The notes: a model not told the origin generated them from the sequence alone. 64,000 nt of DNA from Hymenobacter aquaticus (GCF_004765605.1 NZ_SRLC01000003.1:496001-560000); one strand, 5' to 3'. Shown: positions 40,953 through 49,943, numbered from the stretch's first letter. A program made the numbers and translations.

Positions 40953-41855
40953 CTAGGCGTTCAGACCTTCGGCCGTAGCAATGAGCTCGGCCAAATCGAA
41001 CACCTGCACGCTGTTTTCGCGCTCCTTGTTCTTGACCCCGTCGCTCATCATGGTCATGCAGAAGGGGCACGACACGGCAATGATGCTGCGCTGCTGCCCG
41101 TTGCGCGGGGCTGGCGTGGCGCCGGCGTTGCCGCTTTCCACCCCGTTGAGGTTAGCCAGGGCGGCGGCGTTGCCATCCAGCGCCGCCAGCGCCTCCTCGG
41201 TGCGCTCCACGTTGATGTCCTTTTTGCCGGGCTCGGGCTCTTTCCACATCTGGGCGCCGCCTGCGCCGCAGCACAGGCCGTTGGCTTTGCTGCGCTTCAT
41301 TTCCACCAGGTCGGCATCCAGGGCGGCCAGCACGTCGCGCGGGGCCTCGTAGATGTTGTTGGCCCGGCCCAGGTAGCAGGAGTCGTGGAAGGTGATGCGC
41401 TGCCCCTTGAACTCGCCGCCGCCCGACACGCCCACGCGGCCCTCGTTGATGAGCTGCTGCAGGAAGGTGCTGTGGTGAATTACCTCGTAGTTGCCGCCCA
41501 AAGCCGGGTACTCGTTCTTAATCGTGTTGAAGCAGTGCGGGCAAGCCGTTACAATCTTCTTGATGCCGTAGCCTTCGAAGGTCGTAATGTTCTGCATGGC
41601 CTGCATCTGAAACAGGAACTCGTTGCCGGCGCGCTTGGCCGGGTCGCCGGTGCAGGTTTCTTCCATGCCCAGCACGGCATATTTCACGCCTACGTGCTCC
41701 AGGATCTGCACGAAAGCCCGGGTTACGCGCTTGTAACGGTCGTCGAAAGCCCCGGCGCAGCCCACCCAGAACAGGATTTCCGGCTCTTCGCCAGCGGCGG
41801 CCAGGTTGGCCATGAGGGGAACGGTGACGGGACGCTTGGCAAGTTGCTCAGCCAT
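40953..41855 (-). CDS. CCG-domain Fe-S protein (HdrB/GlcF-like)
   Basis: 300 residues. It carries two cysteine-rich (CCG) domains: LFWVGCAGAFDDR with EETCTGDPA and ACPHCFNTI, and later HDSCYLGRANNIYE with GLCCGAGGAQMW. Such domains bind an Fe-S cofactor and carry electrons, as in heterodisulfide reductase HdrB, glycolate oxidase GlcF and LutA. It is the downstream partner of the membrane Fe-S protein at 41963. Together they probably form a quinone-linked oxidoreductase; the electron donor is unknown. A repeat hairpin fills the spacer between the two genes. Confidence 0.9.
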   Translation of the reverse strand: MAEQLAKRPVTVPLMANLAAAGEEPEILFWVGCAGAFDDRYKRVTRAFVQILEHVGVKYAVLGMEETCTGDPAKRAGNEFLFQMQAMQNITTFEGYGIKKIVTACPHCFNTIKNEYPALGGNYEVIHHSTFLQQLINEGRVGVSGGGEFKGQRITFHDSCYLGRANNIYEAPRDVLAALDADLVEMKRSKANGLCCGAGGAQMWKEPEPGKKDINVERTEEALAALDGNAAALANLNGVESGNAGATPAPRNGQQRSIIAVSCPFCMTMMSDGVKNKERENSVQVFDLAELIATAEGLNA

Positions 41856-41862
41856 GATATGT

Positions 41863-41958
41863 AGTTGACAGTTGTCAGTTGTTAGTTGTCAGGAAAGCCG
41901 TCAGCGGCCGGTTGTCATTGCCCATTTCCTGACAACTGACAACCAGCAACCGACAACT
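41863..41958. repeat. Gap-filling inverted repeat with CAGTTGT heptamers (Fe-S gene pair spacer)
   Basis: The left arm (41863-41897) repeats CAGTTGT and TAGTTGT at 7-bp spacing. The right arm (41924-41958) is its imperfect complement. It begins 4 bases from the upstream stop and ends 7 bases before the downstream ATG. Confidence 0.85.
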
Positions 41959-41962
41959 CACT

Positions 41963-43396
41963 TTATGCTTTTTCGGTCACGAACAGGTCGTCGGCCCAGT
42001 TGAAACGGTCGGAAGGCGAGAAGGCCCAGGGCGCGCCGTTGTTTTCGATGTTGGAGAACATCACGTTCAGGGAGTTCGGCGCGGCCGACTCTTCCAGCAC
42101 CAGGAAGCGGCGCATTTCGATGATGCTTTCCAGCGGGTTGATGTTCACGGGACAGGCTTCTACGCAGGCATTGCAGGTAGTGCAGGCCCAGAGCTCCTCG
42201 GGCGTTACATAGCCGCGAAGCAGCGTGTGGGTTTCCTTGTCGAGCACTTCCTGCCCGGCGTGTTTGGCTTCGGTACCGTAGAGGTTGGGCTGAAAAATCA
42301 GCGGCGAGTTATACTTCTCCTCCACCCGGTCGCGGGTGTCCATGATGATTTTGCGGGGCGAAAGCAGCTTGCCCGTCAGGTTGGCGGGGCATACCGAGGT
42401 GCAACGGCCGCACTCGGTGCAGGAATAGGCGTTCAGCAGGTTGGTCCAGGCCAGGTCGTCCACGTCCTTAGCCCCGAAAGGCGTGGGCGCCATCGCCGAG
42501 CCGTCGGGGTTGGTGGCCGGGGCGGGCACCTGGTAGCTGGGGTCCATCATGGCCTTCACCTCGTGGGTGATGCTGTCGACGTTGGAAAACTGCCCCTGCG
42601 GTACCAGGCGCGAGTAATACACGTTCGGAAACGCCATGATGATGTGGAAGTGCTTGCTGCTGGGCAGGTAGTTCAGAAAGCAGAGAATGCCCACGATGTG
42701 CGCCCACCAGCCCACGCGCTCCAGCACTTCCAGCGCGCCCACGCTGCTGGGCAGCAGGCCCGTCAGCAAAGAGCTGATGGGGAAGGCGCCGGGCAGCTCC
42801 GCTCCTTCCAGCTGGTGCAGCTTCAGGTCGGCGGCGTTCATCGTGAACAGGGCGACCATCAGAATCACTTCGACGTAGAGAATGATGTTGGCGTCCAGCT
42901 TGGGCCACATCCGCAGCTCCGGGCCCGTGAAGCGGCGTACGCCGCCCACGTTGCGCCGCCACCAGAAGGCCGCCACGGCAACAATTACCAGCGCGCCGAG
43001 CACTTCGTTGGTCCCCACCAGCAGGCTATACAGCGGCCCCAGAAAGCTCAGGGCGCGGTGGGTGCCAAACAGGCCGTCAATCATAATCTCGATAACCTCG
43101 ACGTTGATGACGATGAAACCCACGTACACAATCAGGTGTAACAGGGCCGGGGTAATCCGCTTGAACATCTTCTGCTGACCGAAGGCCACCAGCAGGGTTT
43201 TGTTGAGCCGCTCACTGACGTTGCCCGACATGTCCCGGTCGCGCCCGACCAGAATATTTGCCCGGACCTTGCGGACCTGCCACGCAAACAAGCCGAAGCC
43301 TGCCACCGCGACGAGCAAGAAGAGGATGTTTTGGATAGAAAAATGCACGGGAAAGGGTAGGTTTGGGGTTAGGTCCGAAATATACTCGTTATGCAT
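41963..43396 (-). CDS. Membrane Fe-S oxidoreductase subunit (HdrC/NarI-like fusion)
   Basis: 477 residues. About six membrane helices with conserved His residues (N-terminal 270 residues, NarI-like cytochrome-b fold, for example ITPALLHLIVYVGFIVINVEVIE) precede two 4Fe-4S motifs, YSCTECGRCTSVCPANLTG and WACTTCNACVEACPVNINP. This joins HdrC-like ferredoxin and membrane parts in one chain. It probably moves electrons between quinone and the CCG protein at 40953. Common in Bacteroidota; physiological donor unknown. It is divergent from the tRNA-Phe gene. Confidence 0.9.
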   Translation of the reverse strand: MHNEYISDLTPNLPFPVHFSIQNILFLLVAVAGFGLFAWQVRKVRANILVGRDRDMSGNVSERLNKTLLVAFGQQKMFKRITPALLHLIVYVGFIVINVEVIEIMIDGLFGTHRALSFLGPLYSLLVGTNEVLGALVIVAVAAFWWRRNVGGVRRFTGPELRMWPKLDANIILYVEVILMVALFTMNAADLKLHQLEGAELPGAFPISSLLTGLLPSSVGALEVLERVGWWAHIVGILCFLNYLPSSKHFHIIMAFPNVYYSRLVPQGQFSNVDSITHEVKAMMDPSYQVPAPATNPDGSAMAPTPFGAKDVDDLAWTNLLNAYSCTECGRCTSVCPANLTGKLLSPRKIIMDTRDRVEEKYNSPLIFQPNLYGTEAKHAGQEVLDKETHTLLRGYVTPEELWACTTCNACVEACPVNINPLESIIEMRRFLVLEESAAPNSLNVMFSNIENNGAPWAFSPSDRFNWADDLFVTEKA

Positions 43397-43463
43397 AACA
43401 AATTACGGCTTTTTTAACAGAAAGATTTTTTTCACGAAGTCTTGCAGGTTCGTTTTGCTTTAC

Positions 43464-43471
43464 TACTTTTG
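43464..43471 (+). promoter_or_regulatory. Promoter of tRNA-Phe
   Basis: TACTTTTG matches TAnnTTTG; TTG at 43442-43444 lies 19 bp upstream, the usual spacing for the Bacteroidota -33 element. Confidence 0.75.
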
Positions 43472-43512
43472 TGCTCCCCAACGGCAACAACGGCCTGCGG
43501 GGGCCAAGAGCT

Positions 43513-43585
<73 letters not shown>

Positions 43586-43586
43586 C

Positions 43587-43623
43587 GAAAACGCCTCTAG
43601 TATTACACTAGAGGCGTTTTTTG
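43587..43623 (+). terminator. tRNA-Phe terminator
   Basis: Stem ACGCCTCTAGT / ACTAGAGGCGT with T-run, immediately after the tRNA. Confidence 0.92.
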
Positions 43624-43986
43624 TTTCAGGGGCACGCCCAAGCAGATCAGGGCAGTCAGTTGCCCGATTTTACGGCCTGCAACGAATGAGAATGGTTGGC
43701 GGGCAGCTTGCCGTCTCTTTATTTACTGACGTGGTCGTCACCATTCCCTTCCTTACCAAGATTGTCGGTTTAAAATCAACTGTCCGGTAATTGAATTACC
43801 AGCCAAAAAGCGCGGAAAGGAAATATATAAGCGTACTTGTATATACCTAACAGCCTTGCGTGGTTGCCATAAGCTGCTCAGTAAATCCTGCTATTACCGG
43901 TTTAACAGGCGTTGGCTGATAGCGCTCAGCATGCGGCTTTTGGCCAGATTATTGAGCCCGACTTCTACTTTCTATTCCCCCGACCT
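43624..43986. other. Intergenic region after tRNA-Phe
   Basis: About 360 bp, AT-richer than its surroundings. I see no convincing gene, promoter of the TAnnTTTG type, or repeat in it. Confidence 0.5.
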
Positions 43987-44181
43987 ATGCAATTACCCCA
44001 ACAATCCCAGGTACTTGATGCCGCCTTTCAGACGTTGCAGCCTATCCAGCTTTATTACGATACCTGCCCGGAGCGGGCCGATGACAGCCCGGCTCAGATT
44101 GTGCTGCATCATGAAATGCGAGTAATGCTCGGTGCAGTCTACCGGGTGCGCATGCAGATTCATGAGGTAATGCACCCTTAG
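43987..44181 (+). CDS. Small hypothetical protein
   Basis: 64 residues from the ATG at 43987 (MQLPQQSQVLDAAFQTLQPIQLYYDT), mixed charged and hydrophobic, no signal or membrane segment. The frame stays open upstream to 43912, but the short start follows the codon style of the region better. No family recognised and no promoter seen. The pattern of a small helical domain (IVLHHEMRVMLGAVYRVRMQIHEVM) is plausible for a real protein. Convergent with the DnaJ gene, 22 bp apart. Confidence 0.4.
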   Translation: MQLPQQSQVLDAAFQTLQPIQLYYDTCPERADDSPAQIVLHHEMRVMLGAVYRVRMQIHEVMHP

Positions 44182-44203
44182 GCTTAGTCAGCGCCCGTAG
44201 GCG

Positions 44204-45346
44204 CTACGGGCAGCTTTGGCTCAGGGCCTCGCCCGCGTATAAATAGCCCAGCTGCACGGCCCGCCGGAAAAACTCGCAGGCGGCGGCCGTGTTGCCTTCC
44301 TGCTGCGCCAGGCGGCCCAGCAGAAAATGCACCTGCCCGTTTTTGGGGTCCTGGAGCAAAACCTCCCGGTAGTCCTGGCGGGCAGCGCTGAAGTCGCGCA
44401 GCTTATAGAAGGCCAGCCCCCGGTACGTTACATATTTCAGCACGGGCTTTTTGCCGGCCGCGGCCCGCTGCCGCAGGCCCACCGAGAAGTCGTCGGCGGC
44501 CGCCTGAAACTGGAGCAGATCGAACAGGCGCAGCTCGCCCCGGGCCAGCCAGGCTCCGCTCAGCGTCGAGTCGAGAGCCAAGGCGCGGGTGAGGCTTTGC
44601 TGAGCCGAGGTTTTCTGGGCCAGATTGGCCTGGCACTGGCCCAGGCGGTAGAGCAGCAGCGCGGCTTCCGCCGGCGGGTTGTCCTGCCGCAGGGCCAGCT
44701 GGTAGTCGGTGCGGGCGGCCTTATAGTTCTGGTACACCAGCTGCTCAATCTCGGCCCGCCGGCGCAACGCCTGCCGGTAAGAGGGCTTAAAGGCAATGGC
44801 TTCCGAGAAAAAGCCGTGGGCCGTGCTCCATTTCCGCTCGGCGTAGGCCCGCAGGCCGTTTTCGTAGTTGCTCACCGCCGAGACGTGGTCCATCGTCACC
44901 TTCACCGATACGATGAACAGCAGCAGCAACAGAAACAGGCCGGCCGTGAGTAGGTAGTCGCGGCGGGTAAAGCGGGGGCGGCGCGCCGCCATTTTCTGGT
45001 AATGCCGCTCGGTGGAGCCGGCGGGGCGACGGGTGCGCAGCGGGGCGGCGGGCGGCATGGGCACGCCGTACACGTGCTGGCCCTGGGCCCGGAACTGCTG
45101 CTGGCGCCGCGCTTCCTCAGCCCGCAGCACGGCGGCCCGGAGCTGGTGGTCGTAGGCGGCGCGCCGGGCCGGGTCGCTCAAGATGCGGTAAGCGGCGCTG
45201 ATGGCTTTGAACTGGTCTTCGAACTGGGTGCTACCGCCGTGCTTATCGGGGTGAAACCGGATGGCCAACTGCTTGTAAGCCAGTTTTATTTCCTGGGCCG
45301 TAGCCGTGGCCGAGACCCCCAGAAGCTGATAATGATTTTGGCTCAA
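44204..45346 (-). CDS. DnaJ-domain membrane protein with TPR repeats
   Basis: About 380 residues. An N-terminal J domain (HYQLLGVSATATAQEIKLAYKQ, with HPD in RFHPDKHGG) would recruit DnaK. A central membrane helix (about residues 130-150, LLTAGLFLLLLLFIVSV) is followed by C-terminal TPR repeats (YENGLRAYAERKWSTAHGFFSEAIAF onward). So the J domain and TPR region lie on opposite sides of the membrane. The J domain starts directly at a TTG (45346). A -7-like TACTTTTA at 45364-45371 supports this over the longer frame to 45391. The client is unknown. Confidence 0.82.
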   Translation of the reverse strand: MSQNHYQLLGVSATATAQEIKLAYKQLAIRFHPDKHGGSTQFEDQFKAISAAYRILSDPARRAAYDHQLRAAVLRAEEARRQQQFRAQGQHVYGVPMPPAAPLRTRRPAGSTERHYQKMAARRPRFTRRDYLLTAGLFLLLLLFIVSVKVTMDHVSAVSNYENGLRAYAERKWSTAHGFFSEAIAFKPSYRQALRRRAEIEQLVYQNYKAARTDYQLALRQDNPPAEAALLLYRLGQCQANLAQKTSAQQSLTRALALDSTLSGAWLARGELRLFDLLQFQAAADDFSVGLRQRAAAGKKPVLKYVTYRGLAFYKLRDFSAARQDYREVLLQDPKNGQVHFLLGRLAQQEGNTAAACEFFRRAVQLGYLYAGEALSQSCP

Positions 45347-45496
45347 AACGCGGCAGTATATAGTAAAAGTAACGCAAAACCCAGACACCACGTACGGTTT
45401 TGCGTATGAACGAACAAACCAAAAAAATGGCTTAGCAGCCGTTTTTCGGCTTCCGACCTATCTAACATCTTTTCTCGCTATTCTTCTCCCCGCCGT

Positions 45497-45874
45497 ATGG
45501 CTTACGACGACGACGCTTCTAAAACGCCCCGCAACGACAGCTTGGTGGGCAACCTGAAAGGCTACCTCGACACCCGCATCGACCTTGTCCGACTCGAAGT
45601 TCAGGAGAAAGTCAAGCTGGCTTTTGTCGGCACCGTGCATGGTGTCGCCATGGGCCTGATCGGGCTGATGTTCCTGATTTTCCTGAGCATCTTTGCCGGC
45701 CTGGCTCTCAACGAGGCGTTCGACAGCTCATTCTGGGGCTTCGGAGCAGTAGCCGGCTTCTACCTGCTGCTACTGATTGTTTTCCTGATTGGGGTCGACA
45801 AAAAGCTGTTTCAGGGCCTGGCTGACAAGCTGCTCAACAACACCATCTACAAATCTGACAAGCGTCAAGCATAA
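45497..45874 (+). CDS. Holin-like (DUF1469-type) membrane protein
   Basis: 125 residues. A charged N-terminal amphipathic stretch (GNLKGYLDTRIDLVRLEVQEKVK) precedes two membrane helices (MGLIGLMFLIFLSIFAGLAL and FGAVAGFYLLLLIVFLIGVDKK). This is the layout of the Phage_holin_3_6/DUF1469 family, which is widespread on chromosomes and need not be viral. No phage genes are nearby. It opens a three-gene operon with the 45883 gene (8 bp later) and GGGPS. Confidence 0.85.
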   Translation: MAYDDDASKTPRNDSLVGNLKGYLDTRIDLVRLEVQEKVKLAFVGTVHGVAMGLIGLMFLIFLSIFAGLALNEAFDSSFWGFGAVAGFYLLLLIVFLIGVDKKLFQGLADKLLNNTIYKSDKRQA

Positions 45875-45882
45875 TCTACCTC

Positions 45883-46641
45883 ATGGCTGAGCTGACTAAT
45901 CCCCTGTTCGACAACGAAAGAGAGTTTCTGGAACGCCAAAAGCTTGAGTACGAGCGCGCCCTGCAAGGCGACGTCGACGAAATCAAGGAAAAAACCCAGA
46001 CGGCCGGCAAATACGCGCTGATTGGGGCCGGCCTGCTGGGCGGCATCTGGCTGATCAGAAAGGCGCTGGGCGGCAAGAAGCACTCGGCTTTCGACGAAGG
46101 CCTCGACGAGTGGGACACCCACGAGCGGATTGCCGCTTCCAAAAAAAAGCTCCGGCACTCCGGTAAACACTACTCCGACGTGGACACGGCCGTAGCCGAT
46201 GATCTGGGCTTCGGCTCGGCGCATACCCACCAGGCCGACCGCGGGGCGCCGGCTGCCCCGCACGAGCGGGCCCACCTGGCCCCCGACGTCTACCACACCG
46301 ACTCGGACATGGACCCGTTTCCGCCCCTGCCCCGCGCGCGTGCCCGCCGTTACCCGGTGCAGTCGTATCAGGAGCCGGTCAAACCCTCGTCGGAAGCGGC
46401 TAATCTGATGGCCGGAGCCTTCCAGAGCTTTATGCAGTCGGATACCGGCAAGATGCTGCTGGCCCAGGTGACGGCCGTGTTGATGGCCTACGTGGCGAAA
46501 AAAGTCGGTGAATATTTGCCTGTGGTCAAAAATCCCGACCTTGCAACTTCTCCCGGCTCCTTCACCACGGAGCCCGAGACGAAGGATATCGACTTTACGT
46601 ATCACCACGACGAAGCGGATGCGCCTCACCAGTCTGCATGA
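45883..46641 (+). CDS. Hypothetical membrane-associated protein
   Basis: 252 residues. A charged N-terminal helix (NEREFLERQKLEYERALQGD) leads to one short membrane segment (YALIGAGLLGGIWLIRKAL). A long hydrophilic, His/Asp/Pro-rich region follows, then a helical segment near the C-terminus (MLLAQVTAVLMAYVAKKVGEYL). No family recognised. It lies 8 bp after the holin-like gene, and its end overlaps the GGGPS start by 23 bp, so the three are probably one operon. A role in membrane organisation is a guess. Confidence 0.75.
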   Translation: MAELTNPLFDNEREFLERQKLEYERALQGDVDEIKEKTQTAGKYALIGAGLLGGIWLIRKALGGKKHSAFDEGLDEWDTHERIAASKKKLRHSGKHYSDVDTAVADDLGFGSAHTHQADRGAPAAPHERAHLAPDVYHTDSDMDPFPPLPRARARRYPVQSYQEPVKPSSEAANLMAGAFQSFMQSDTGKMLLAQVTAVLMAYVAKKVGEYLPVVKNPDLATSPGSFTTEPETKDIDFTYHHDEADAPHQSA

Positions 46642-47389
46642 AACCCTCAGTAAGCGCCGCGCCCGGGGCCAGAAGTCACTGGCCGTCCTGCTCGACCCAG
46701 ACCATCTGGACGAGGCCGGGTGCCGGCATTTATTGGAGTTGAGTGAAGCACACCCGGTAGACTATTTCTTTGTGGGCGGCAGCCTGGTGATGAATTCTCA
46801 CCAGGCGTCGCTCATTCGTTTGATAAAGAGCTGCAGCGCCGTGCCAGTGCTGCTCTTTCCCAGCCACAGCCTGCACCTCGACACCCAGGCCGACGGCATT
46901 CTGCTGCTGTCCCTGATTTCGGGCCGCAACCCCGACTTTCTGATTGGGCAGCACGTGGTGGCGGCCCCGCTGCTGCGCGCCAGCAACCTGCAGATTCTGC
47001 CCACCGGCTACATGCTGGTTGATACCGGCCGGCAGACGACGGCCAGCTACATGAGCGGCACTACTCCCCTGCCCTACGACAAGCCCACCATTGCGGCCTG
47101 CACGGCCATGGCCGGCGAGCAGCTGGGTTTGCGCCTGATGTACCTCGACGGGGGCAGCGGCGCCATGTATCCGGTTTCCTCCGCCATGATCCGGGCTGTG
47201 CGCCAGGCCACCGAAACGCCCTTAATCGTCGGCGGCGGCATCAACACCGCCGAAAAGGCGCACGCGGCGCTGTCGGCCGGAGCCGACGTGATTGTCATCG
47301 GCAACCAGATTGAGAAGGCGCCGGAGTTCCTGGCCGAAATGTCGAAAGTGGTGCGCACGTTCAACGCCGTGCTGGACGTAAAGGTATAG
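46619..47389 (+). CDS. Geranylgeranylglyceryl/heptaprenylglyceryl phosphate synthase
   Basis: 256 residues of the PcrB/GGGPS TIM-barrel family. It joins a polyprenyl diphosphate to sn-glycerol-1-phosphate, making an ether lipid precursor. Seen motifs: AVLLDPDHLDE, FFVGGSLVMNS, MLVDTGRQTTASYMSGT, YLDGGSGA, and the phosphate-binding PLIVGGGINTAEKA with ADVIVIGNQIEK. Bacteroidota carry the group II type of this enzyme; the lipid product in such bacteria is poorly known. The ATG at 46619 overlaps the previous gene by 23 bp. A terminator follows. Confidence 0.93.
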   Translation: MRLTSLHETLSKRRARGQKSLAVLLDPDHLDEAGCRHLLELSEAHPVDYFFVGGSLVMNSHQASLIRLIKSCSAVPVLLFPSHSLHLDTQADGILLLSLISGRNPDFLIGQHVVAAPLLRASNLQILPTGYMLVDTGRQTTASYMSGTTPLPYDKPTIAACTAMAGEQLGLRLMYLDGGSGAMYPVSSAMIRAVRQATETPLIVGGGINTAEKAHAALSAGADVIVIGNQIEKAPEFLAEMSKVVRTFNAVLDVKV

Positions 47390-47426
47390 GCCTGAGCCGC
47401 GCTGCTGGCGTCCACCGAAAACCAAC

Positions 47427-47465
47427 AAAAAGCCCCGCGTCAATTGCTTGACGCGGGGCTTTTTG
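47427..47465. terminator. Bidirectional terminator between GGGPS and AraC genes
   Basis: Stem AAGCCCCGCGTCAA / TTGACGCGGGGCTT, short loop, A- and T-runs. Confidence 0.93.
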
Positions 47466-47481
47466 CTGAGCAGAAGTGAGC

Positions 47482-48405
47482 CTAGATGTTCATGGCCGAT
47501 TCGCGGCGGCGCATCTTGCCGGCCGGAATGCCGAACATCATCTTGAAGCGGCGGCAGAAGTAGGCCGTGTCCTTGTAGCCGACTTCCTTGCCAATGTCGC
47601 GGATGCTTTTCTTGGTAGTACGTAGCAGGAATACGGCGCGCTCCATGCGCTGGTACTCGATGTAGTCCTGGGGGTTGATGCCGGTCAGCATCTTGAAGTA
47701 CTGGCCCACGTAGTCTTCCGACACGTTGGCCACGCTCGACAGCACCTTGTTCGACAAGTCGCCGCCGATGTTCTCCTTGATGTAGTTGAACAGGTCGATG
47801 AGGCGCGGGTCCTTGAAGTAGGTGCTGTTGGTGGCCAGCTGCTCCACGAACATCTTGTTCTTGAGGATGTAGCGCACAATCTCCACCACGATGTTCTCGG
47901 TGTAGATGGTGATGAGACGCTCCCGGCCGGGCAGCTCCTGCAGGCTCTCTTCCACCACCTTAATCACCAGATTGGCCAGCTTGGAGTTGCCGGTAATCAG
48001 GAAGGCGGGCACGTCGAGCGAGGCGAAGAAGTTTACCGAGTCGAACACCTTGGCCTCGAAGCTCACGTGGCTGTGGCTTTCTTCGGCATCCCCGATCAGG
48101 TCCAGATCAGCGTTGGAGTGGAAAAACTTATCCTTGTTGCTGATCAGGTCGTCGTTGGTAATCGTCTTACCAGCGGCTTCGCCGTAGCTCACCTTGGTAG
48201 CGCGGCCCCCGGGGATGAAGAGCATTTCGCCTTCTTCTACCGTTTGCTCCTCGTCGCCGAAAGCAATGCGGCCCTTGTGAAGCAGGATCAGGTTGTTGCC
48301 GACGTCATAGTAATTCCGAACCGTGAACGGCTGCTGGAGGACCAGATTCTTCGCTTTAATGTATCGTACACCAAGCGACTCTATCACTTTATTGTAATCT
48401 TCCAT
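47482..48405 (-). CDS. AraC-family transcription regulator
   Basis: 307 residues. The N-terminal part (about 1-110) looks like a cupin-type sensor (HKGRIAFGDEEQTVEEGEMLFIPGG). The C-terminal part has the two AraC helix-turn-helix units: LSSVANVSEDYVGQYFKMLTG and SIRDIGKEVGYKDTAYFCRRFKMMFG. It senses an unknown ligand and controls transcription. No target operon is adjacent; the acyl-CoA dehydrogenase lies upstream on the same strand behind a terminator, so a link is only possible. Confidence 0.93.
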   Translation of the reverse strand: MEDYNKVIESLGVRYIKAKNLVLQQPFTVRNYYDVGNNLILLHKGRIAFGDEEQTVEEGEMLFIPGGRATKVSYGEAAGKTITNDDLISNKDKFFHSNADLDLIGDAEESHSHVSFEAKVFDSVNFFASLDVPAFLITGNSKLANLVIKVVEESLQELPGRERLITIYTENIVVEIVRYILKNKMFVEQLATNSTYFKDPRLIDLFNYIKENIGGDLSNKVLSSVANVSEDYVGQYFKMLTGINPQDYIEYQRMERAVFLLRTTKKSIRDIGKEVGYKDTAYFCRRFKMMFGIPAGKMRRRESAMNI

Positions 48406-48499
48406 ATTCTAGGGGGTGGTTGGGGTACCTGGACAAAACCGGCCAGTTGAGGGGCTGGATTTAGACAATGCAAAATAACATATAAAAATTCACAAAAAC

Positions 48500-48530
48500 G
48501 AAAAACCCAGCCATTTTATAGCTGGGTTTA
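48500..48530 (-). terminator. Terminator of the acyl-CoA dehydrogenase gene
   Basis: Stem AAACCCAGC / GCTGGGTTT with a 9-base AT loop; the minus-strand transcript then reads a T-run. It lies 35 bp after the stop. Confidence 0.8.
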
Positions 48531-48564
48531 ATGCAATGATTCTGACTTTTAGGCAATTCGAAAC

Positions 48565-49704
48565 TTACTTCAGCAATTCACGTGAGATTACAATTTTCTG
48601 AATCTCAGAGGTTCCCTCGTAAATCTGGGTGATTTTGGCGTCGCGCATCATGCGCTCCACGTGGAATTCTTTCACAAAACCGTAGCCACCGTGGATCTGC
48701 ACGGCCTCAACGGCGGTATCCATAGCAACTTTCGAAGCGAAGAGCTTGGCCATGGCGCCCGACTTGGCGTAGTCCTGGTGCGCGTCCTTGTCGTGGGCGG
48801 CCTGCAGGCACAAGAGGCGGGCCGCGTCGATGTTGGTAGCCATGTCGGCCAGCTTAAACTGGATGGCCTGGTGCTTGGCGATTTCCACGCCGAACGCCTT
48901 ACGCTCCTTGGAGTATTTCAGCGACAGCTCGAACGCGCCGGAAGCAATGCCCAGTGCCTGGGCCGCAATGCCGATCCGGCCGCCGGCCAGTACCTGCATG
49001 GCGAACTTGAAGCCGAAGCCGTCCTCACCGATGCGGTTTTCCTTGGGCACTTTCACGTCCGTGAACATCAGGGAGTGCGTGTCGGAGCCGCGGATGCCGA
49101 GCTTGTTCTCTTTCGGACCCACCACGAAACCGGGCATGTCCTTGTCCACGATCAGCACGTTGATGCCGCGGTGCTTCAGCTCGGGGTTGGTTTGGGCCAC
49201 CACCAGGTATACCGAGGCCGACGAGCCGTTGGTAATCCAGTTTTTGGTGCCGTTCAGCAAGTAATGGTCGCCTTTGTCTTCGGCCGTGGTACGCTGCATG
49301 GTGGCGTCGGAGCCAGCCTCAGGCTCGGAAAGGCAGAAGGCGCCGATGATTTCGCCGCTGGTGAGCTTGGGCAGATACTTGCGCTTCTGCTCTTCGGTGC
49401 CGTATTTCTCCAGGCCCCAGCATACCAGCGAGTTGTTCACCGACATAATAACGGAGCAGGAGGCATCGACCTTGGAAATTTCTTCCATGGCCAGCACGTA
49501 GGAAACCGTATCCATGCCGCCGCCGCCGTACTCGGGGCTCACCATCATGCCCAGGAAGCCCAACTCGCCCATCTTCTTGATTTGCTCGGCGGGGAATTTC
49601 TGGTGTTCGTCGCGCTCAATAACGCCGGCCCATAGTTCACTCTGGGCAAAATCACGGGCGGCGGCCTGTACGGCGAGTTGTTCTTCGGTGAGCTGGAAAT
49701 CCAT
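48565..49704 (-). CDS. Acyl-CoA dehydrogenase
   Basis: 379 residues. FAD-dependent oxidation of acyl-CoA to enoyl-CoA in beta-oxidation. It begins MDFQLTEEQLAVQAAARDFA and has AFCLSEPEAGSDATMQRTTA and VYLVVAQT (FAD and substrate binding). It ends with VQIHGGYGFVKEFHVERMMRD followed by YEGTSEIQ, which holds the catalytic Glu of short-chain enzymes. Chain-length preference is unknown. A frame extension to 49764 is excluded because a -7 element lies at 49762-49769, so the ATG at 49704 is the start. Confidence 0.95.
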   Translation of the reverse strand: MDFQLTEEQLAVQAAARDFAQSELWAGVIERDEHQKFPAEQIKKMGELGFLGMMVSPEYGGGGMDTVSYVLAMEEISKVDASCSVIMSVNNSLVCWGLEKYGTEEQKRKYLPKLTSGEIIGAFCLSEPEAGSDATMQRTTAEDKGDHYLLNGTKNWITNGSSASVYLVVAQTNPELKHRGINVLIVDKDMPGFVVGPKENKLGIRGSDTHSLMFTDVKVPKENRIGEDGFGFKFAMQVLAGGRIGIAAQALGIASGAFELSLKYSKERKAFGVEIAKHQAIQFKLADMATNIDAARLLCLQAAHDKDAHQDYAKSGAMAKLFASKVAMDTAVEAVQIHGGYGFVKEFHVERMMRDAKITQIYEGTSEIQKIVISRELLK

Positions 49705-49761
49705 GGATAAAAGGCTTGGGTGGGAGAGAAAGGTGCAGCCGGGGGCTGTGGAATACAGGGC

Positions 49762-49769
49762 CAAAATTA
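49762..49769 (-). promoter_or_regulatory. Promoter -7 element of the acyl-CoA dehydrogenase gene
   Basis: TAATTTTG on the minus strand matches TAnnTTTG, 58 bp before the ATG. Confidence 0.6.
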
Positions 49770-49880
49770 ACCCTTAGAAGTTGGACAATAAGCAGGTGGG
49801 CAGCATTTTTATTCGGCTAGCCGCTTATACAACTGAAACGAGGCCGTCTGGTTTGGGCAAACCGGCCGTTGCCGCCGGCT

Positions 49881-49916
49881 AAAGAAACAGCCGTTCCGGA
49901 AGTACCAGAACGGCTG
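49881..49916 (-). terminator. Terminator of the panC-yugP operon
   Basis: Stem AGCCGTTC / GAACGGCT with a T-rich tail on the minus strand, about 30 bp after the yugP stop. Confidence 0.7.
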
Positions 49917-49943
49917 CTCTCAGGTTCTTACCCAGCGGGCGGG

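Noticed and set aside
43856..44125. 89-residue plus-strand frame overlapping the small gene at 43987
   Set aside because: Different frame, no domain, and the overlapping frame ending at 44181 looks more protein-like.
45497..45874. Prophage signal from the holin-like gene
   Set aside because: The DUF1469-type family is common on chromosomes; no lysin, structural, integrase or att features are nearby.
49705..49764. N-terminal extension of the acyl-CoA dehydrogenase
   Set aside because: A TAnnTTTG promoter element lies at its start and the extra residues do not match the family.
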